A stretch of 64,000 bases of DNA, taken from positions 6,995,501-7,059,500 of the forward strand of contig FSRD01000001.1 in NCBI GenBank assembly GCA_900129675.1, in the 5' to 3' direction. The stretch comes from Bradyrhizobium erythrophlei. Its GTDB lineage: Bacteria; Pseudomonadota; Alphaproteobacteria; Rhizobiales; Xanthobacteraceae. Below are positions 16,307 through 24,987 of the stretch, in pieces (within the stretch, counting starts at the first letter, position 1; each line of letters begins with the position of its first letter). The notes below the pieces were generated by a model. The model had not been told where the DNA came from. It did no database searches and saw only the letters and a program-made list of their open reading frames with translations. The translations under genes and the position numbers were made by a program.

Positions 16307-17998
16307 ATGACCGTCATGAACGAAGTGGACGCACAAGCGGCCGACCGTGCAACAAGCACACAAACAATTCTTACGGCCGTACTGGACAGGGCCCATCTCG
16401 GCGACATCCACGGCGCCCTCGGCAGCATTGCGGAAGACGACTTCGCGCCGAGGTCAAACTTGAGAGCGCGGTTGCAGACCCTGCTCGCCATTCTGGGACC
16501 AGGGCTCATCGTCATGGTCGGCGACAATGACGCTGGCGCTTTCGGTACCTATACGCAAGCCGGCCAGAACTACGGCACGACGCTTCTGTGGACGCTGGTG
16601 TTGCTGATCCCGGTCCTTTACGTCAATCAGGAGATGGTGCTGCGCCTCGGAGCAGTCAGCGGCGTCGGCCATGCCCGGCTCATCTTTGAGCGCTTCGGCA
16701 GATTTTGGGGCGCGTTCAGCGTCATTGATCTGTTTATTCTCAACGCCCTGACGATTGTCACGGAATTCATCGGCATCACGCTGGCGCTCGACTATCTCGG
16801 AGTGCCGAAGCTGTGGGGTGTGGTGGCAGCCGCTGCGCTCGTCATGTTCGCGGCGAGCACCGGCAACTTCCGCCGCTTTGAGCGATTCGCGCTGATGCTT
16901 GTGCTGGGAAGCTTCCTGGTCTTTCCGGTGCTGCTTTTCATCCACCCGCCGGCGGGTCAGATGATCCAGGACATGATGGTGCCGAAGATGCCGCAGGGGG
17001 CGGCGTTGAATGAGGTGATGCTGCTGATCATTGCGATCGTCGGCACCACGGTGGCGCCCTGGCAGCTGTTCTTTCAACAGAGCTATGTCGTCGACAAAAG
17101 GATCACGCCGCGTTTCATCAGGTATGAACGCGTCGATCTCATGATCGGCATCGCGATCGTGATCGCGGGCGCAATGGCGATCATGGCGTTCACGGCTCAG
17201 ACGTTTGCCGGCCACCCCGAATTCGGGAATTTCGTCGATGCAGGCGCAGTATCCGCCGGCATGGAGAAGTATTTCGGGAAAGCTCCCGCGATATTCTTCG
17301 CGCTGGCGCTGCTCGATGCCTGCATCATCGGTGCCTCCGCGGTGTCGCTGTCCACCGCCTATGCCCTCGGCGATGTATTCTCGTGGCGGCATTCCCTGCA
17401 CCGCAAGCCGACCGAGGCGAAGGGATTCTATGCCATCTATTGCGGCCTTATCGTTCTCGCCGCTGTGCTCGTCCTGACGCCCGGCGTCCAGCTTGGGCTA
17501 CTGACCAGCGCCGTCCAGACACTTGCCGGCGTGCTTCTGCCGGGCGCCACCGTGTTTCTGCTCCTGCTTTGCAACGACAAGGCGGTGCTCGGTCCGTGGG
17601 TCAATTCGCGCAGGCTCAATCTCTTCACCGGCGGCGTCGTTGCGGTGCTCGTGATGCTCTCGGTTATTCTCACCGGATCGGTTCTCTTTCCCGGCATTTC
17701 CGACACGGTCATCTTGAGCATCCTGATCGGGGGCAGCGTCGTCGGGCTTCTGGTGGCTCTGGGTGTCGCGTTTGCGCAGCGTCGCTCGGGGACACTGGAG
17801 ACTGGAAACATCGGGTCGATATCCGCGGCAGCGAACGTCGCCAATGACCAATGGCGCATGCCACCTCTAAACCAGCTGCCGCCAGCACGCCTTTCGCTTG
17901 CATCCCGGATCTGGATGATCGTGTTGCGCGGCTACCTTATCGCCGCCGGTGGCCTTGTCCTGCTTCGCATTTTCCAACTCGCGACGGGTGGGGCGTGA
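16307..17998 (+). CDS. Non-canonical NRAMP (SLC11) family transporter, probably Mg2+-type
   Basis: 563 residues: a hydrophilic N-terminus of about 55, then about 11 membrane helices. NRAMP proteins import Mn2+/Fe2+ using DPGN in helix 1 and A-x-x-M-P-H in helix 6. Here helix 1 reads GDNDAGAFGTYTQAG (DAGA in place of DPGN) and helix 6 reads VGTTVAPWQLF (Ala250-Pro-Trp in place of Met-Pro-His). Loss of the soft Met ligand is the hallmark of NRAMP-related magnesium transporters, so Mg2+ import is inferred. The adjacent mgtC gene agrees. It follows the HisE-like gene by three bases, one operon. It should not be called mntH on name alone. Confidence 0.8.
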   Translation: MTVMNEVDAQAADRATSTQTILTAVLDRAHLGDIHGALGSIAEDDFAPRSNLRARLQTLLAILGPGLIVMVGDNDAGAFGTYTQAGQNYGTTLLWTLVLLIPVLYVNQEMVLRLGAVSGVGHARLIFERFGRFWGAFSVIDLFILNALTIVTEFIGITLALDYLGVPKLWGVVAAAALVMFAASTGNFRRFERFALMLVLGSFLVFPVLLFIHPPAGQMIQDMMVPKMPQGAALNEVMLLIIAIVGTTVAPWQLFFQQSYVVDKRITPRFIRYERVDLMIGIAIVIAGAMAIMAFTAQTFAGHPEFGNFVDAGAVSAGMEKYFGKAPAIFFALALLDACIIGASAVSLSTAYALGDVFSWRHSLHRKPTEAKGFYAIYCGLIVLAAVLVLTPGVQLGLLTSAVQTLAGVLLPGATVFLLLLCNDKAVLGPWVNSRRLNLFTGGVVAVLVMLSVILTGSVLFPGISDTVILSILIGGSVVGLLVALGVAFAQRRSGTLETGNIGSISAAANVANDQWRMPPLNQLPPARLSLASRIWMIVLRGYLIAAGGLVLLRIFQLATGGA

Positions 17999-18240
17999 TC
18001 AGGGCTGCCGTCGAAGGTGCGCGACGATGGGGGGCCATCGGATTGTTCCGGTTGGCAAGCAGCATCTTGCGCTACGCGATGATGCTGCACCGGCAGCGCA
18101 GGATCTCATGCAGCGATCTTCGGACCGTGTTGTCAACGACGCGATTGCTGGAGCGGGCCGGAGCATTGCTGGCTCTGGGCCGCCGCTGGCGAAAGCGACA
18201 AGAAGTCGAGAAGGATTTTCACAGTGAACGCATCGATTGA
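17995..18240 (+). CDS. Possible small basic protein overlapping the NRAMP stop and mgtC start
   Basis: A GTG overlaps the transporter's stop codon (GTGA, a typical coupling arrangement) and opens an 81-residue frame that runs 17 bases into mgtC. The product would be Arg-rich with a weak amphipathic helix and matches no family I know. Another frame across the same stretch is also open, so coding is uncertain. Confidence 0.25.
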   Translation: MIRAAVEGARRWGAIGLFRLASSILRYAMMLHRQRRISCSDLRTVLSTTRLLERAGALLALGRRWRKRQEVEKDFHSERID

Positions 18241-18925
18241 TCAGGCGGCTATCGGCCTCGCAGCGGCGACGGTGCTGGGCGCGAGCATCGGGTTCGAACG
18301 CCAATGGCGTCAACGGATGGCTGGGTTGCGGACCAATACGCTGGTCGCGATCGGAGCGGCCTGTTTTGTGGTCTTCGAAGGTTTGTTTCCCGACGACGGA
18401 AGTCCCACACGGGTGGCGGCGCAGGTTGTCTCCGGGATCGGCTTCCTGGGCGCGGGAATCATCTTTCGCGAGGGACTTCATGTCACCGGCCTCAACACCG
18501 CGGCCACTTTGTGGTGCTCGGCGGCGGTGGGAATGCTCGCAGGCGCCGGGCATTCGCTGCATGCGGCGCTGGCGACCAGCTTTGTCATTCTCGTCAACCT
18601 GCTGTTGCGACCATTGGTTCGGCTCATCAACCGGCAGCCGATCACACAGACCGAAACCGACTTTCATTATCGCGTCCGCGTCGTTTGCCGAAATCCGGAA
18701 GAGGCGCATGTCCGCGCGCTGCTGTTGCAAAGCACCAGCAATGGTCAGCTCAGTTTCCGGCGGCTCGATAGCACTGACCTCGATGAGAGCGGGCGTGTCG
18801 AAGTCATCGCCCAGCTTTCGGCTCATTCGAAGAGCGACGCCGTTCTCGAGCAAGTGGTTGGCCGTCTCAGTCTTGAGGCAACCGTCTCAGCTGCGAGCTG
18901 GAGCGTCGGACCAATCATTGAATAG
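18224..18925 (+). CDS. mgtC: MgtC/SapB-family membrane protein
   Basis: 233 residues from GTG at 18224, with AGAAGGA seven bases upstream. The N-terminal half has four or five hydrophobic helices with family signatures IGFERQWRQRMAGLRTNTLV, SGIGFLGAGIIFREG and GLNTAATLWCSAAVGMLAG. Residues 145-233 form an ACT-like soluble domain. MgtC proteins support survival in low Mg2+ and restrain the F1Fo ATPase in pathogens; they are not transporters themselves. Its place after the NRAMP-type transporter makes a Mg2+-limitation operon likely. Confidence 0.85.
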   Translation: MNASIDQAAIGLAAATVLGASIGFERQWRQRMAGLRTNTLVAIGAACFVVFEGLFPDDGSPTRVAAQVVSGIGFLGAGIIFREGLHVTGLNTAATLWCSAAVGMLAGAGHSLHAALATSFVILVNLLLRPLVRLINRQPITQTETDFHYRVRVVCRNPEEAHVRALLLQSTSNGQLSFRRLDSTDLDESGRVEVIAQLSAHSKSDAVLEQVVGRLSLEATVSAASWSVGPIIE

Positions 18926-18962
18926 CAGTCAACAAAACCCGATCAGCGTAATGGGGAACGTG

Positions 18963-20966
18963 ATGAAGCGGATTTGCATAATTGGAAGCACTACATCGGC
19001 TGTTCTTGCGACTTGTTCTTTGGCGGCCGCGGCCGATTTGCCGGCGAACATGCCGATTAAGACGCCGGTTCGCGCCGCGCTCTACGATTGGACCAGCTTT
19101 TATGTCGGAGGGCAGGTGGGCTACGGCCAAGGCGACCTTGGTCCCGGCACCAATCCTGTTCCTGAGCAGGCGGTATTTTTTCCCCACAGCGTCACGGGCC
19201 TGATCGGCGGGTTTCAGGCAGGCTATAATCTTCAACTACCAAATCGAGTGGTGCTCGGCGTAGAGGTGGATGCGCTATTCACAAGCCCGCGTGATCTTCC
19301 GAAGCTTGATCCGGCGCCATTCAATTCCACTCTGGAATACGCAGCGACCGCGCGGGGTCGGATCGGCTACGCTTTCGGAACGATTCTTCCCTATGTCACT
19401 GGCGGATTGGCGTGGGGTCAAAGCAGGGTCAATATCAACGCGAATGATGGCATCACCCCGCTGTCGTCACAGTTTCTTCCGCACGTCGGCTGGACCGCCG
19501 GCCTCGGCCTTGAAAAGGCCGTTGGTGGCAATTGGACTGCAAAGATCGAATACGACTACATCGACCTGGTGCGCAGGACCTACGGTCTTGGCGATGCAAT
19601 GCTTCCGGACCTCAACGTCGATCCCAGAATTCACGTCATCAAGGTCGGGCTGAACTATAAGCTCGGGGACACGCCGCCTTGGGCTCCGTCCGCCACATCT
19701 CCCATCGACGGGATGCAAATTCCGGAATCGCCCGATTGGAATGTTCACGGGCAAACCACGCTCATTCAGCAAGGCTATCCGTGCATCCGCTCGCCCTATG
19801 AGGGCGCCAATAGCCTTCCGGGAGGCGGCCAGGGCCGGGAGACATTAACGGCAGATGCGTTTCTCGGATGGCGGTTGTGGGACGGCGGCGAGCTCTACTT
19901 CAATCCGGAACTGGCGCAGGGATTCGGCTTGAACACGACGCTCGGGTTGGCGGGCTTTTCGAATGGTGAAGCGCAAAAGGGTGGCACGGACTTTCCGAAG
20001 CTCCGTCCGCAACGCTATCTCGTCCGCCAGACATTCGGCCTCGGCGGCGAGCAGGAAGAGGTTGCTGACGGCCCGTTTCAACTAGCTGGAAAACGCGACA
20101 TCGATCGCGTCACGCTGACGGTCGGGCGATTCGCTGTCGGCGACTTTTTCGACGGCAATGCTTACGCCAAGGATCCGCGCGCGGATTTCATGAACTGGGC
20201 GATCTGGTCGTCCGGCGCCTATGACTTTCCGGCCGATCTGCCGGGGTTCACGCGCGGCGCGGTCGTCGAACTCAATCGCAAGGATTGGGCACTGCGAGCG
20301 GGCCTGTTCCAGGTTCCGTCAGCACCCAACAGCGATGTTCTGACTTCCAGGGGCGGTGGCGCAGTCGTTGAGCTTGAAGAACGCTACGCGATATCAGATC
20401 AACCCGGTAAACTCCGGTTCGGTGTCTTTGGAAACCAGGGTAACACCGCCAGCTATCGCGAGGCGCTGGCCATCGTGGCGTCCGATCCTTCGCTCGATAT
20501 TAATGCCACGACGGCGAGCATCCGTCATACCCTACCCAAATATGGCTTCTACGCCAACATGGAGCAGGCGATCACCAAGGACATCGGCATCTTCGCCCGC
20601 GCCAGCTGGAACGATGGCCAGACCGAGATCCTGTCCTTCACCGACATTGATCGCAGCGCGTCGGGCGGTGTCTCAATCAAGGGCAGCTCCTGGGGGCGGA
20701 CGAATGACACAATCGGAATTGGAGGGGTGATCAACGGTCTCTCCAGCGCGCATCGGGACTTCCTCGCTGCGGGTGGCATCGGTTTGCTGATCGGTGATGG
20801 CCAGCTGAACTACCGCGAAGAGAAAATTCTCGAGGCCTACTATGCCTATAACCTCAACAAATGGAGCACGCTAACCTTTGACTACCAGTTCGTTGCCGAT
20901 CCCGCTTACAATGCCGACCGTGGACCGGTTTCAGTATTTTCGGCGCGCGCTCATGCGGAGTTTTGA
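18963..20966 (+). CDS. Outer-membrane protein: Omp25-like barrel fused to an OprB-type carbohydrate porin
   Basis: 667 residues from the ATG at 18963 (a second in-frame ATG is at 18951). The open frame reaches far upstream, but that part overlaps mgtC and is a shadow. A signal peptide (about 1-24) precedes a small Omp25/31-type barrel, residues 25-230: WTSFYVGGQVGYG, ATARGRIGYAF, GLNYKL. From about 255 to the end is an OprB-like porin (TADAFLGWRLWDGGELYFNP, RDIDRVTLTVGRFAVGDFFD, final FSARAHAEF). Either half can be a complete porin in other species, so the fusion is notable. It lies 37 bases after mgtC. Confidence 0.8.
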   Translation: MKRICIIGSTTSAVLATCSLAAAADLPANMPIKTPVRAALYDWTSFYVGGQVGYGQGDLGPGTNPVPEQAVFFPHSVTGLIGGFQAGYNLQLPNRVVLGVEVDALFTSPRDLPKLDPAPFNSTLEYAATARGRIGYAFGTILPYVTGGLAWGQSRVNINANDGITPLSSQFLPHVGWTAGLGLEKAVGGNWTAKIEYDYIDLVRRTYGLGDAMLPDLNVDPRIHVIKVGLNYKLGDTPPWAPSATSPIDGMQIPESPDWNVHGQTTLIQQGYPCIRSPYEGANSLPGGGQGRETLTADAFLGWRLWDGGELYFNPELAQGFGLNTTLGLAGFSNGEAQKGGTDFPKLRPQRYLVRQTFGLGGEQEEVADGPFQLAGKRDIDRVTLTVGRFAVGDFFDGNAYAKDPRADFMNWAIWSSGAYDFPADLPGFTRGAVVELNRKDWALRAGLFQVPSAPNSDVLTSRGGGAVVELEERYAISDQPGKLRFGVFGNQGNTASYREALAIVASDPSLDINATTASIRHTLPKYGFYANMEQAITKDIGIFARASWNDGQTEILSFTDIDRSASGGVSIKGSSWGRTNDTIGIGGVINGLSSAHRDFLAAGGIGLLIGDGQLNYREEKILEAYYAYNLNKWSTLTFDYQFVADPAYNADRGPVSVFSARAHAEF

Positions 20967-21169
20967 GGACACCCAAAGGTCCAGCAACTAATCCTCGTTC
21001 AGAAACAGCCAAGCATACCCACGGCCGCCTTGGCTGTGCCGGTCGCCTTATAGTCATGGTCAGAACCCTTTTTGATGGGATGCGTGCCCGCTTCATTGCC
21101 GCGGCGGTCGCTCGGTTGATCTTTCCAACAGAGACACTGCCGCAGTTGAAAGGGGCACGCCCGCTATGG
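20967..21169. other. No gene seen
   Basis: Intergenic stretch after the porin. An imperfect GCCAAG/CTTGGC stem occurs around 21010-21036 but has no T-run. Confidence 0.35.
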
Positions 21170-21570
21170 TCAGGAACGCATCCGTCCCGCTTTGATATAT
21201 TCCACCATTTGCTTCACGACAGTCCTCCAGCCGTCATGAAATCCCATGTCCTCATGCTTCTTGCGCGCTTCGTCGTTGCCGTGAATGGCGACGGCCTTGT
21301 AGCGCGCGCCGTTGCCGTTCTTCGCGAGTTCAAGAACAGCAGTGAAAAAAGGATTGGGCGACGGACGATAGCCGCCAAATAGTGTATCGGTGATGACGAG
21401 CCGCTCGAATGGAGATACTTCGAGGTAGCATTGAGTGTTGGGAAATTCTTGACCCCTCTGGCGAACGCATGGTGAAGTTGATAGAGCCGCCGGGGCGGAT
21501 CGAGCTCGCAGGCAGTGATAGACCAAGGTTTCGGCGCGAACCAGTGGTGCAGATTGTCAACCGGCGTTCA
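21170..21570 (-). pseudogene. AHSA1/SRPBCC-domain protein, frameshifted
   Basis: The 3' part reads as the C-terminal half of an AHSA1-type SRPBCC protein (YLEVSPFERLVITDTLFGGY, then GFHDGWRTVVKQMVEYI). The preceding pieces are in other frames: GGSINFTMRSPEG in one, and WFAPKPWSITACEL upstream in another. At least two indels are needed to join them and the N-terminus is absent, so the gene is dead. Confidence 0.65.
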
Positions 21571-21810
21571 AATTTGACCCCAAAGAAACGGCCCTAGCAC
21601 ACGATCATGCTGAGGCCGTCTATTGCGTGCCGGAACCCCGGCTGGTTTGGCCCGACTCATAGTCGCCAGCCGAGGTTCCAGCGTGCGTAGGCAAAGGCTC
21701 AAATTGTCGCGTTCTTATGGCGGGCTTGGAGGGACGAGTGCATACCTCATCTTTACGATTTGCCAGTACCCCAATGTCGCGCTGTTCTCAGTGGCGCACT
21801 AAGAGAGAAA

Positions 21811-21846
21811 CCTCGCCGGGGACTGCCCTCTCTGGCGGGGTTTTTC
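21811..21846 (+). terminator. Rho-independent terminator-like hairpin
   Basis: CCTCGCC is followed by GGGGACTGCCCTCTCT and GGCGGGG, then TTTTTCT. The GC-rich stem with a T-run is typical. The transcript it would end is not obvious, since the nearest plus-strand gene is the porin 840 bases upstream. Confidence 0.5.
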
Positions 21847-21917
21847 TAATTGGTCGCCAATCGCCACCGTGCGGCTCTGGCCTCTCCGACGATCTGGACG
21901 CCTCAGGGTTTGGCATG

Positions 21918-21996
21918 TTTGAGACATGCCGATTGCCGCAGAGGATGTCCGGTTATCGGGGAAGACCGGGAGTGAGCGGCGCATGGCTAAAGCGAC
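21918..21996 (+). repeat. Interspersed repeat, subfamily B
   Basis: TTTGAGACATGCCGATTGCC, then GGATGTCCGGTTATCGGGGA, GACCGGGAGTGAGCGGCGCA and a degraded TCAAAACG-like end. It matches the copies at 27129, 54258, 55485 and 62818 in order of blocks. Confidence 0.6.
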
Positions 21997-22278
21997 GAAA
22001 TCGACCATCATTTCGGACATCGATCCTTTTCATTTACCCGACAGCATTTTCGCTAGAAAGACTTTGCATGGCTGGCGAAGTCGTCGTACTCCGCGAAACC
22101 CCAATGCGAAGTCGGCAAGATCAGCTCGCTGCGTCGCCTCATTGTAGCAATGCAAGTTGATAGTTTGTCGGGAAGGCGATTGGCTGTTGCCATCAGTCCG
22201 GCTTTATCCAATGAAGTAATATGATCGTCCGGAAGCTGTTTCCTGTCGGGCAATCAAATTTCTGTTCTGGACGACACA

Positions 22279-22545
22279 TTGATCGAGAATCGAGCAACTA
22301 CTGCCGCTGAGGCAGCGCGACAAGCTCCGCAGGGTAGGCTGCAAACTCTCGGTCTGTCGGCGCTCGGTATCGTATTTGGCGATATCGGGACCAGCCCTCT
22401 TTATACGTTCAAGACCATTCTCGGTACCACCGAGGGCTCTCCCGACGCAGGTATTATCCTGGGCGCGCTTTCGCTCGTGCTCTGGACTCTATTCATCATT
22501 ACAACGGTCAAATATGACTCGTTCGCTATCCGCGAGAATGGTGGC
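22279..22545 (+). pseudogene. kup: N-terminal stub of a Kup potassium transporter
   Basis: About 90 residues from a TTG start match the N-terminus of Kup K+ uptake proteins: LGLSALGIVFGDIGTSPLY, TFKTILG, then GALSLVLWTLFIITTVKY. Similarity stops after FAIREN, where full-length Kup (about 630 residues) would continue with ten more helices. The downstream 130 bases are unrelated and an IS5-type element follows at 22681. Confidence 0.8.
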
Positions 22546-22680
22546 AGGGTAGCCATGTGCTATGCTGCCGCTACCTCGCCCGGGTGGCCGAAATTTAATC
22601 GGCTCCTCGACCACCATGATTAATTCGGTACTGGCATGTTTCGACCCTCAGTGGCCTAATTTGAATTTCGCAGTGGCCTA

Positions 22681-23501
22681 GGGTCTGTTGGGATTCATCG
22701 AGAGTTTATCACGGCTGCGGCCAGATGGATCATGGAAGCGAAGCTCTGGTCGGTCTTGTCTGCGCGCATGGCGATACGTTTGAATTCCTTCAGTTTGCCG
22801 AAGAAGTTCTCGATTAGATGCCGCCATTTGTACATCTCCTCATCGATGGCGAGAGGCTTTGCACGGCGCGGATGCTGGGAGATGACGACCTTGGCGCCGC
22901 GCGCGTCGAGATCGGCGATAATGGCGTTGCTGTCGAACGCCTTGTCGGCGATCAGCCCGTCGAAGGCCAATCCCTCGATGAGCGGCGGCACGCCCACCGT
23001 GTCGAAGCGCTGTCCCGGCAGAAGCACGAAGCGCACGAGATTGCCGAGCGCATCGGTGAGGGCCAGGATTTTGGTGGTCATGCCGCCTTTCGAACGGCCG
23101 ATCGCCTGGCTTTGGGTCCCCCTTTTGCGCCCTGTCCGTGGCGGTGGACCTTGACGATGGTGGCGTCGACCATGGCGTATTCCATGTCGGGATCGTCGGA
23201 GACGGCGTCGAACAGCCGCTTCCAGATATCCGCCTTCACCCAGTCGCGGAAGCGCGTGAACACGCTGTTCCAGTGGCCGAACGAGGGTGGCAGATCCCGC
23301 CAGGGGCTGCCGGTTCGGGCGATCCACAGCACGGCCTCGACAAAAAGTCGGTTGTCCTTGCCGCTGCGGCCAGGATCGCCCGGCTTGCCCAGACAAAGCG
23401 GCTCCATCTTCGCCCATTGGGCGTCAGTCAAAACGAATCGGTCCATCCACAGCTTGAATCACAACCAGGCCCGGATGAGAATCCTGAATCCCAACAAACC
23501 C
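22681..23501 (-). mobile_element. IS5-family insertion sequence with TA target duplication
   Basis: The tips GGGTCTGTTGGGATTCA and TGAATCCCAACAAACCC are inverted repeats with one mismatch in 17. A TA dinucleotide flanks both sides (22679-22680 and 23502-23503), as expected for the IS427-type branch of IS5. It is 821 bp and holds the two-frame transposase. It lies between the kup stub and the group II intron fragment. Confidence 0.85.
22695..23446 (-). CDS. IS5-type transposase, two overlapping frames
   Basis: OrfA starts at 23446 (MDRFVLTDAQWAKMEPLC) and includes PWRDLPPSFGHWNSV and the first catalytic Asp in AMVDATIVKVHRHG. OrfB, in another frame, ends at 22695 and includes GLIADKAFDSNAI and RHLIENFFGKLKEFKRIAM with the catalytic Glu. 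The frames overlap around 23078-23110, where the coding strand has AAAAGGGGG, a plausible programmed frameshift site. The element therefore may be functional. Confidence 0.8.
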
Positions 23502-23563
23502 TAGTTTGCCGGCTCAACCGGTCGACGCAACACAAGCGTTAAATCTCTCTGGGGTAGACCGGA

Positions 23564-24370
23564 GTGCGCCGGGAGACCGGCAAGGAGTAGATGGTGCAAG
23601 TCCATCACGATGAAGGAGTAGCGAACCGCATCGACCCCGAGTCATGCGCCGGTACCCGTGAGGGTATTGGCGAAGCGTTGACAGGGGAGCGCATAGGCCA
23701 GCCATTGAGCCGCGAAAGTACCCTCATCCTGGGTGCCGACGTCGTTCCGGTGACGGAAGGCAACACGGATGGGCGCGATAACGCGAGCGCCCAGACGGCC
23801 CGGCGTGGTCTTAGACACTGGCATGTGCGCACGCTCTTTGCTCGGGAACCGGGAGATCTCATGGTCGGCCAGCACCAGCATGCGTGCTGCACTGGCCCGC
23901 GTCGGGAAGGCGAGGAGCCGTAGCCGATGATGTACGATCATGAGAAGTCTGACCCCGCCATAGTAGCTGTGAAGCCGACGAACAAGGCCGGGCAACCGGC
24001 TGCGGAGTTGGTGGAGCCAAGGGCGGGGGCCGAGGGGAATGTGAGTCAGCAAAGCACGGGCCGGGCACAGTACCGGGGAGCCGTGTCACAGGCGCTGGAG
24101 CGCATACGGCAAGCTGTAAGGCAAAGGAAGAAGGAGAAGTTCACCGCGCTCTTCCATCATGTCAGTATTGATCACCTCGCAGAGGCATTCTCTGAACTCA
24201 AGGAGAATGCTGCAGCTGGAGTGGATGGGCTGACATGTCGGGATTACGAGCGGCACCTTGAGCGCAATCTTGAGGACCTGCATGCTCGCGTCCATCGGGG
24301 AGCGTATCGGGCACTACCGTCGCGGCGGGTTTACATAAGACAATGGCGGCAAGGTGCATGCGCCGCTGGG
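23564..24370 (+). mobile_element. 5' part of a group II intron, truncated inside its reverse transcriptase
   Basis: The intron RNA starts at GTGCGCC (23564), the standard group II 5' end, and continues with GGTGCAAGTCCATCACG, GTACCCGTGAGGG and other domain I-like segments before the reading frame. Similarity ends inside the protein at about 24345, so domains V and VI and the 3' exon junction are gone. The 60 bases between the IS5 element and GTGCGCC should be 5' exon. Confidence 0.7.
23927..24342 (+). pseudogene. Group II intron reverse transcriptase, N-terminal part only
   Basis: About 135 residues match the N-terminus of a bacterial intron RT/maturase: SQALERIRQAVRQRKKEKF, then HVSIDHLAEAFSELKENAAA, GVDGLTCRDYERHLERNLED and RGAYRALPSRRVYI (RT block 0-1). 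The next expected segment (P-K-x-D-G-x-x-R-P-L) is missing and the frame stops shortly after, so the palm, YADD motif and maturase domain are lost. Confidence 0.8.
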
Positions 24371-24439
24371 TGATGCTGGACGAACGCCTCCTCTTGACAG
24401 AGTACAATAATAAGTATTCTTTTTATTAGAAATCGTACG

Positions 24440-24976
24440 GTGAAGCTAGTGGACCAGGCGCGTTCGGGACCAGCTGAAAAGTCTCCGGTGTTGGGCTCTC
24501 ACCGTGTTCCAGCTCATTTGGCCCGCCGCTTTAATCAAATCTGTCTCGGTGTAACTGCGGAGATACTCGCCCGGGAGGATTTAACGCCGTTGATTTTTGG
24601 CGTTATGGCCGCCGTTTTGGAGGAGCCGGGCAGCGGCCAACGGCAGCTTGCGAGCCGGATGGGCATCGATGCGGTCAGCTTTGGTCAAATGATCGACTTT
24701 CTAGAGCAGAAGGGCCTCGTCAAACGCGAGTTAGATCCTGATGACCGGCGAGCACGCCGTCTCTATGTCACGAGGCGGGGGGCGGATTTACGCCGCCGGC
24801 TGCGCCCGGTCCTGCTTGCTGCGCAGGAGCGGCTGCTGGCCCCGCTCTCTAAATCAGAGCGCGTTGCCCTGCTGGATATGCTCGTCCGCGTAATCGAAGC
24901 CAACGATTCCTACGCCCGTCCCGGCAATGGTCGACGAAAACCGCGCCGCAAATCAGGTGCAAAACCGATAGAGTAG
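24440..24976 (+). CDS. MarR-family transcriptional regulator
   Basis: 178 residues from a GTG start. A winged helix-turn-helix lies at about residues 50-135: GSGQRQLASRMGIDAVSFGQ, MIDFLEQKGLVKRELDPDDR, then ARRLYVTRRGADL, the classic DxRxxRxxxLT wing. The C-terminus is basic. MarR proteins bind small phenolic or aromatic ligands and usually repress an adjacent operon. The solute receptor and methyltransferase genes follow at once in the same direction, so they are its likely targets. Confidence 0.8.
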   Translation: MKLVDQARSGPAEKSPVLGSHRVPAHLARRFNQICLGVTAEILAREDLTPLIFGVMAAVLEEPGSGQRQLASRMGIDAVSFGQMIDFLEQKGLVKRELDPDDRRARRLYVTRRGADLRRRLRPVLLAAQERLLAPLSKSERVALLDMLVRVIEANDSYARPGNGRRKPRRKSGAKPIE

Positions 24977-24987
24977 GAGCCGACGCG

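Noticed and set aside
16454..17401. 315-codon minus-strand open frame within the NRAMP gene
   Set aside because: Extremely His/Asp/Gln-rich translation typical of the reverse strand of a membrane-protein gene.
16307..17998. Annotation as the Mn2+ importer MntH
   Set aside because: The DPGN and MPH metal-binding motifs are both replaced, so a standard MntH call is not supported.
18237..18962. Long open frame in front of the porin gene
   Set aside because: It overlaps mgtC in another frame and its translation is Arg/Ser/Cys-rich without family features; the real start is at the signal peptide (18963).
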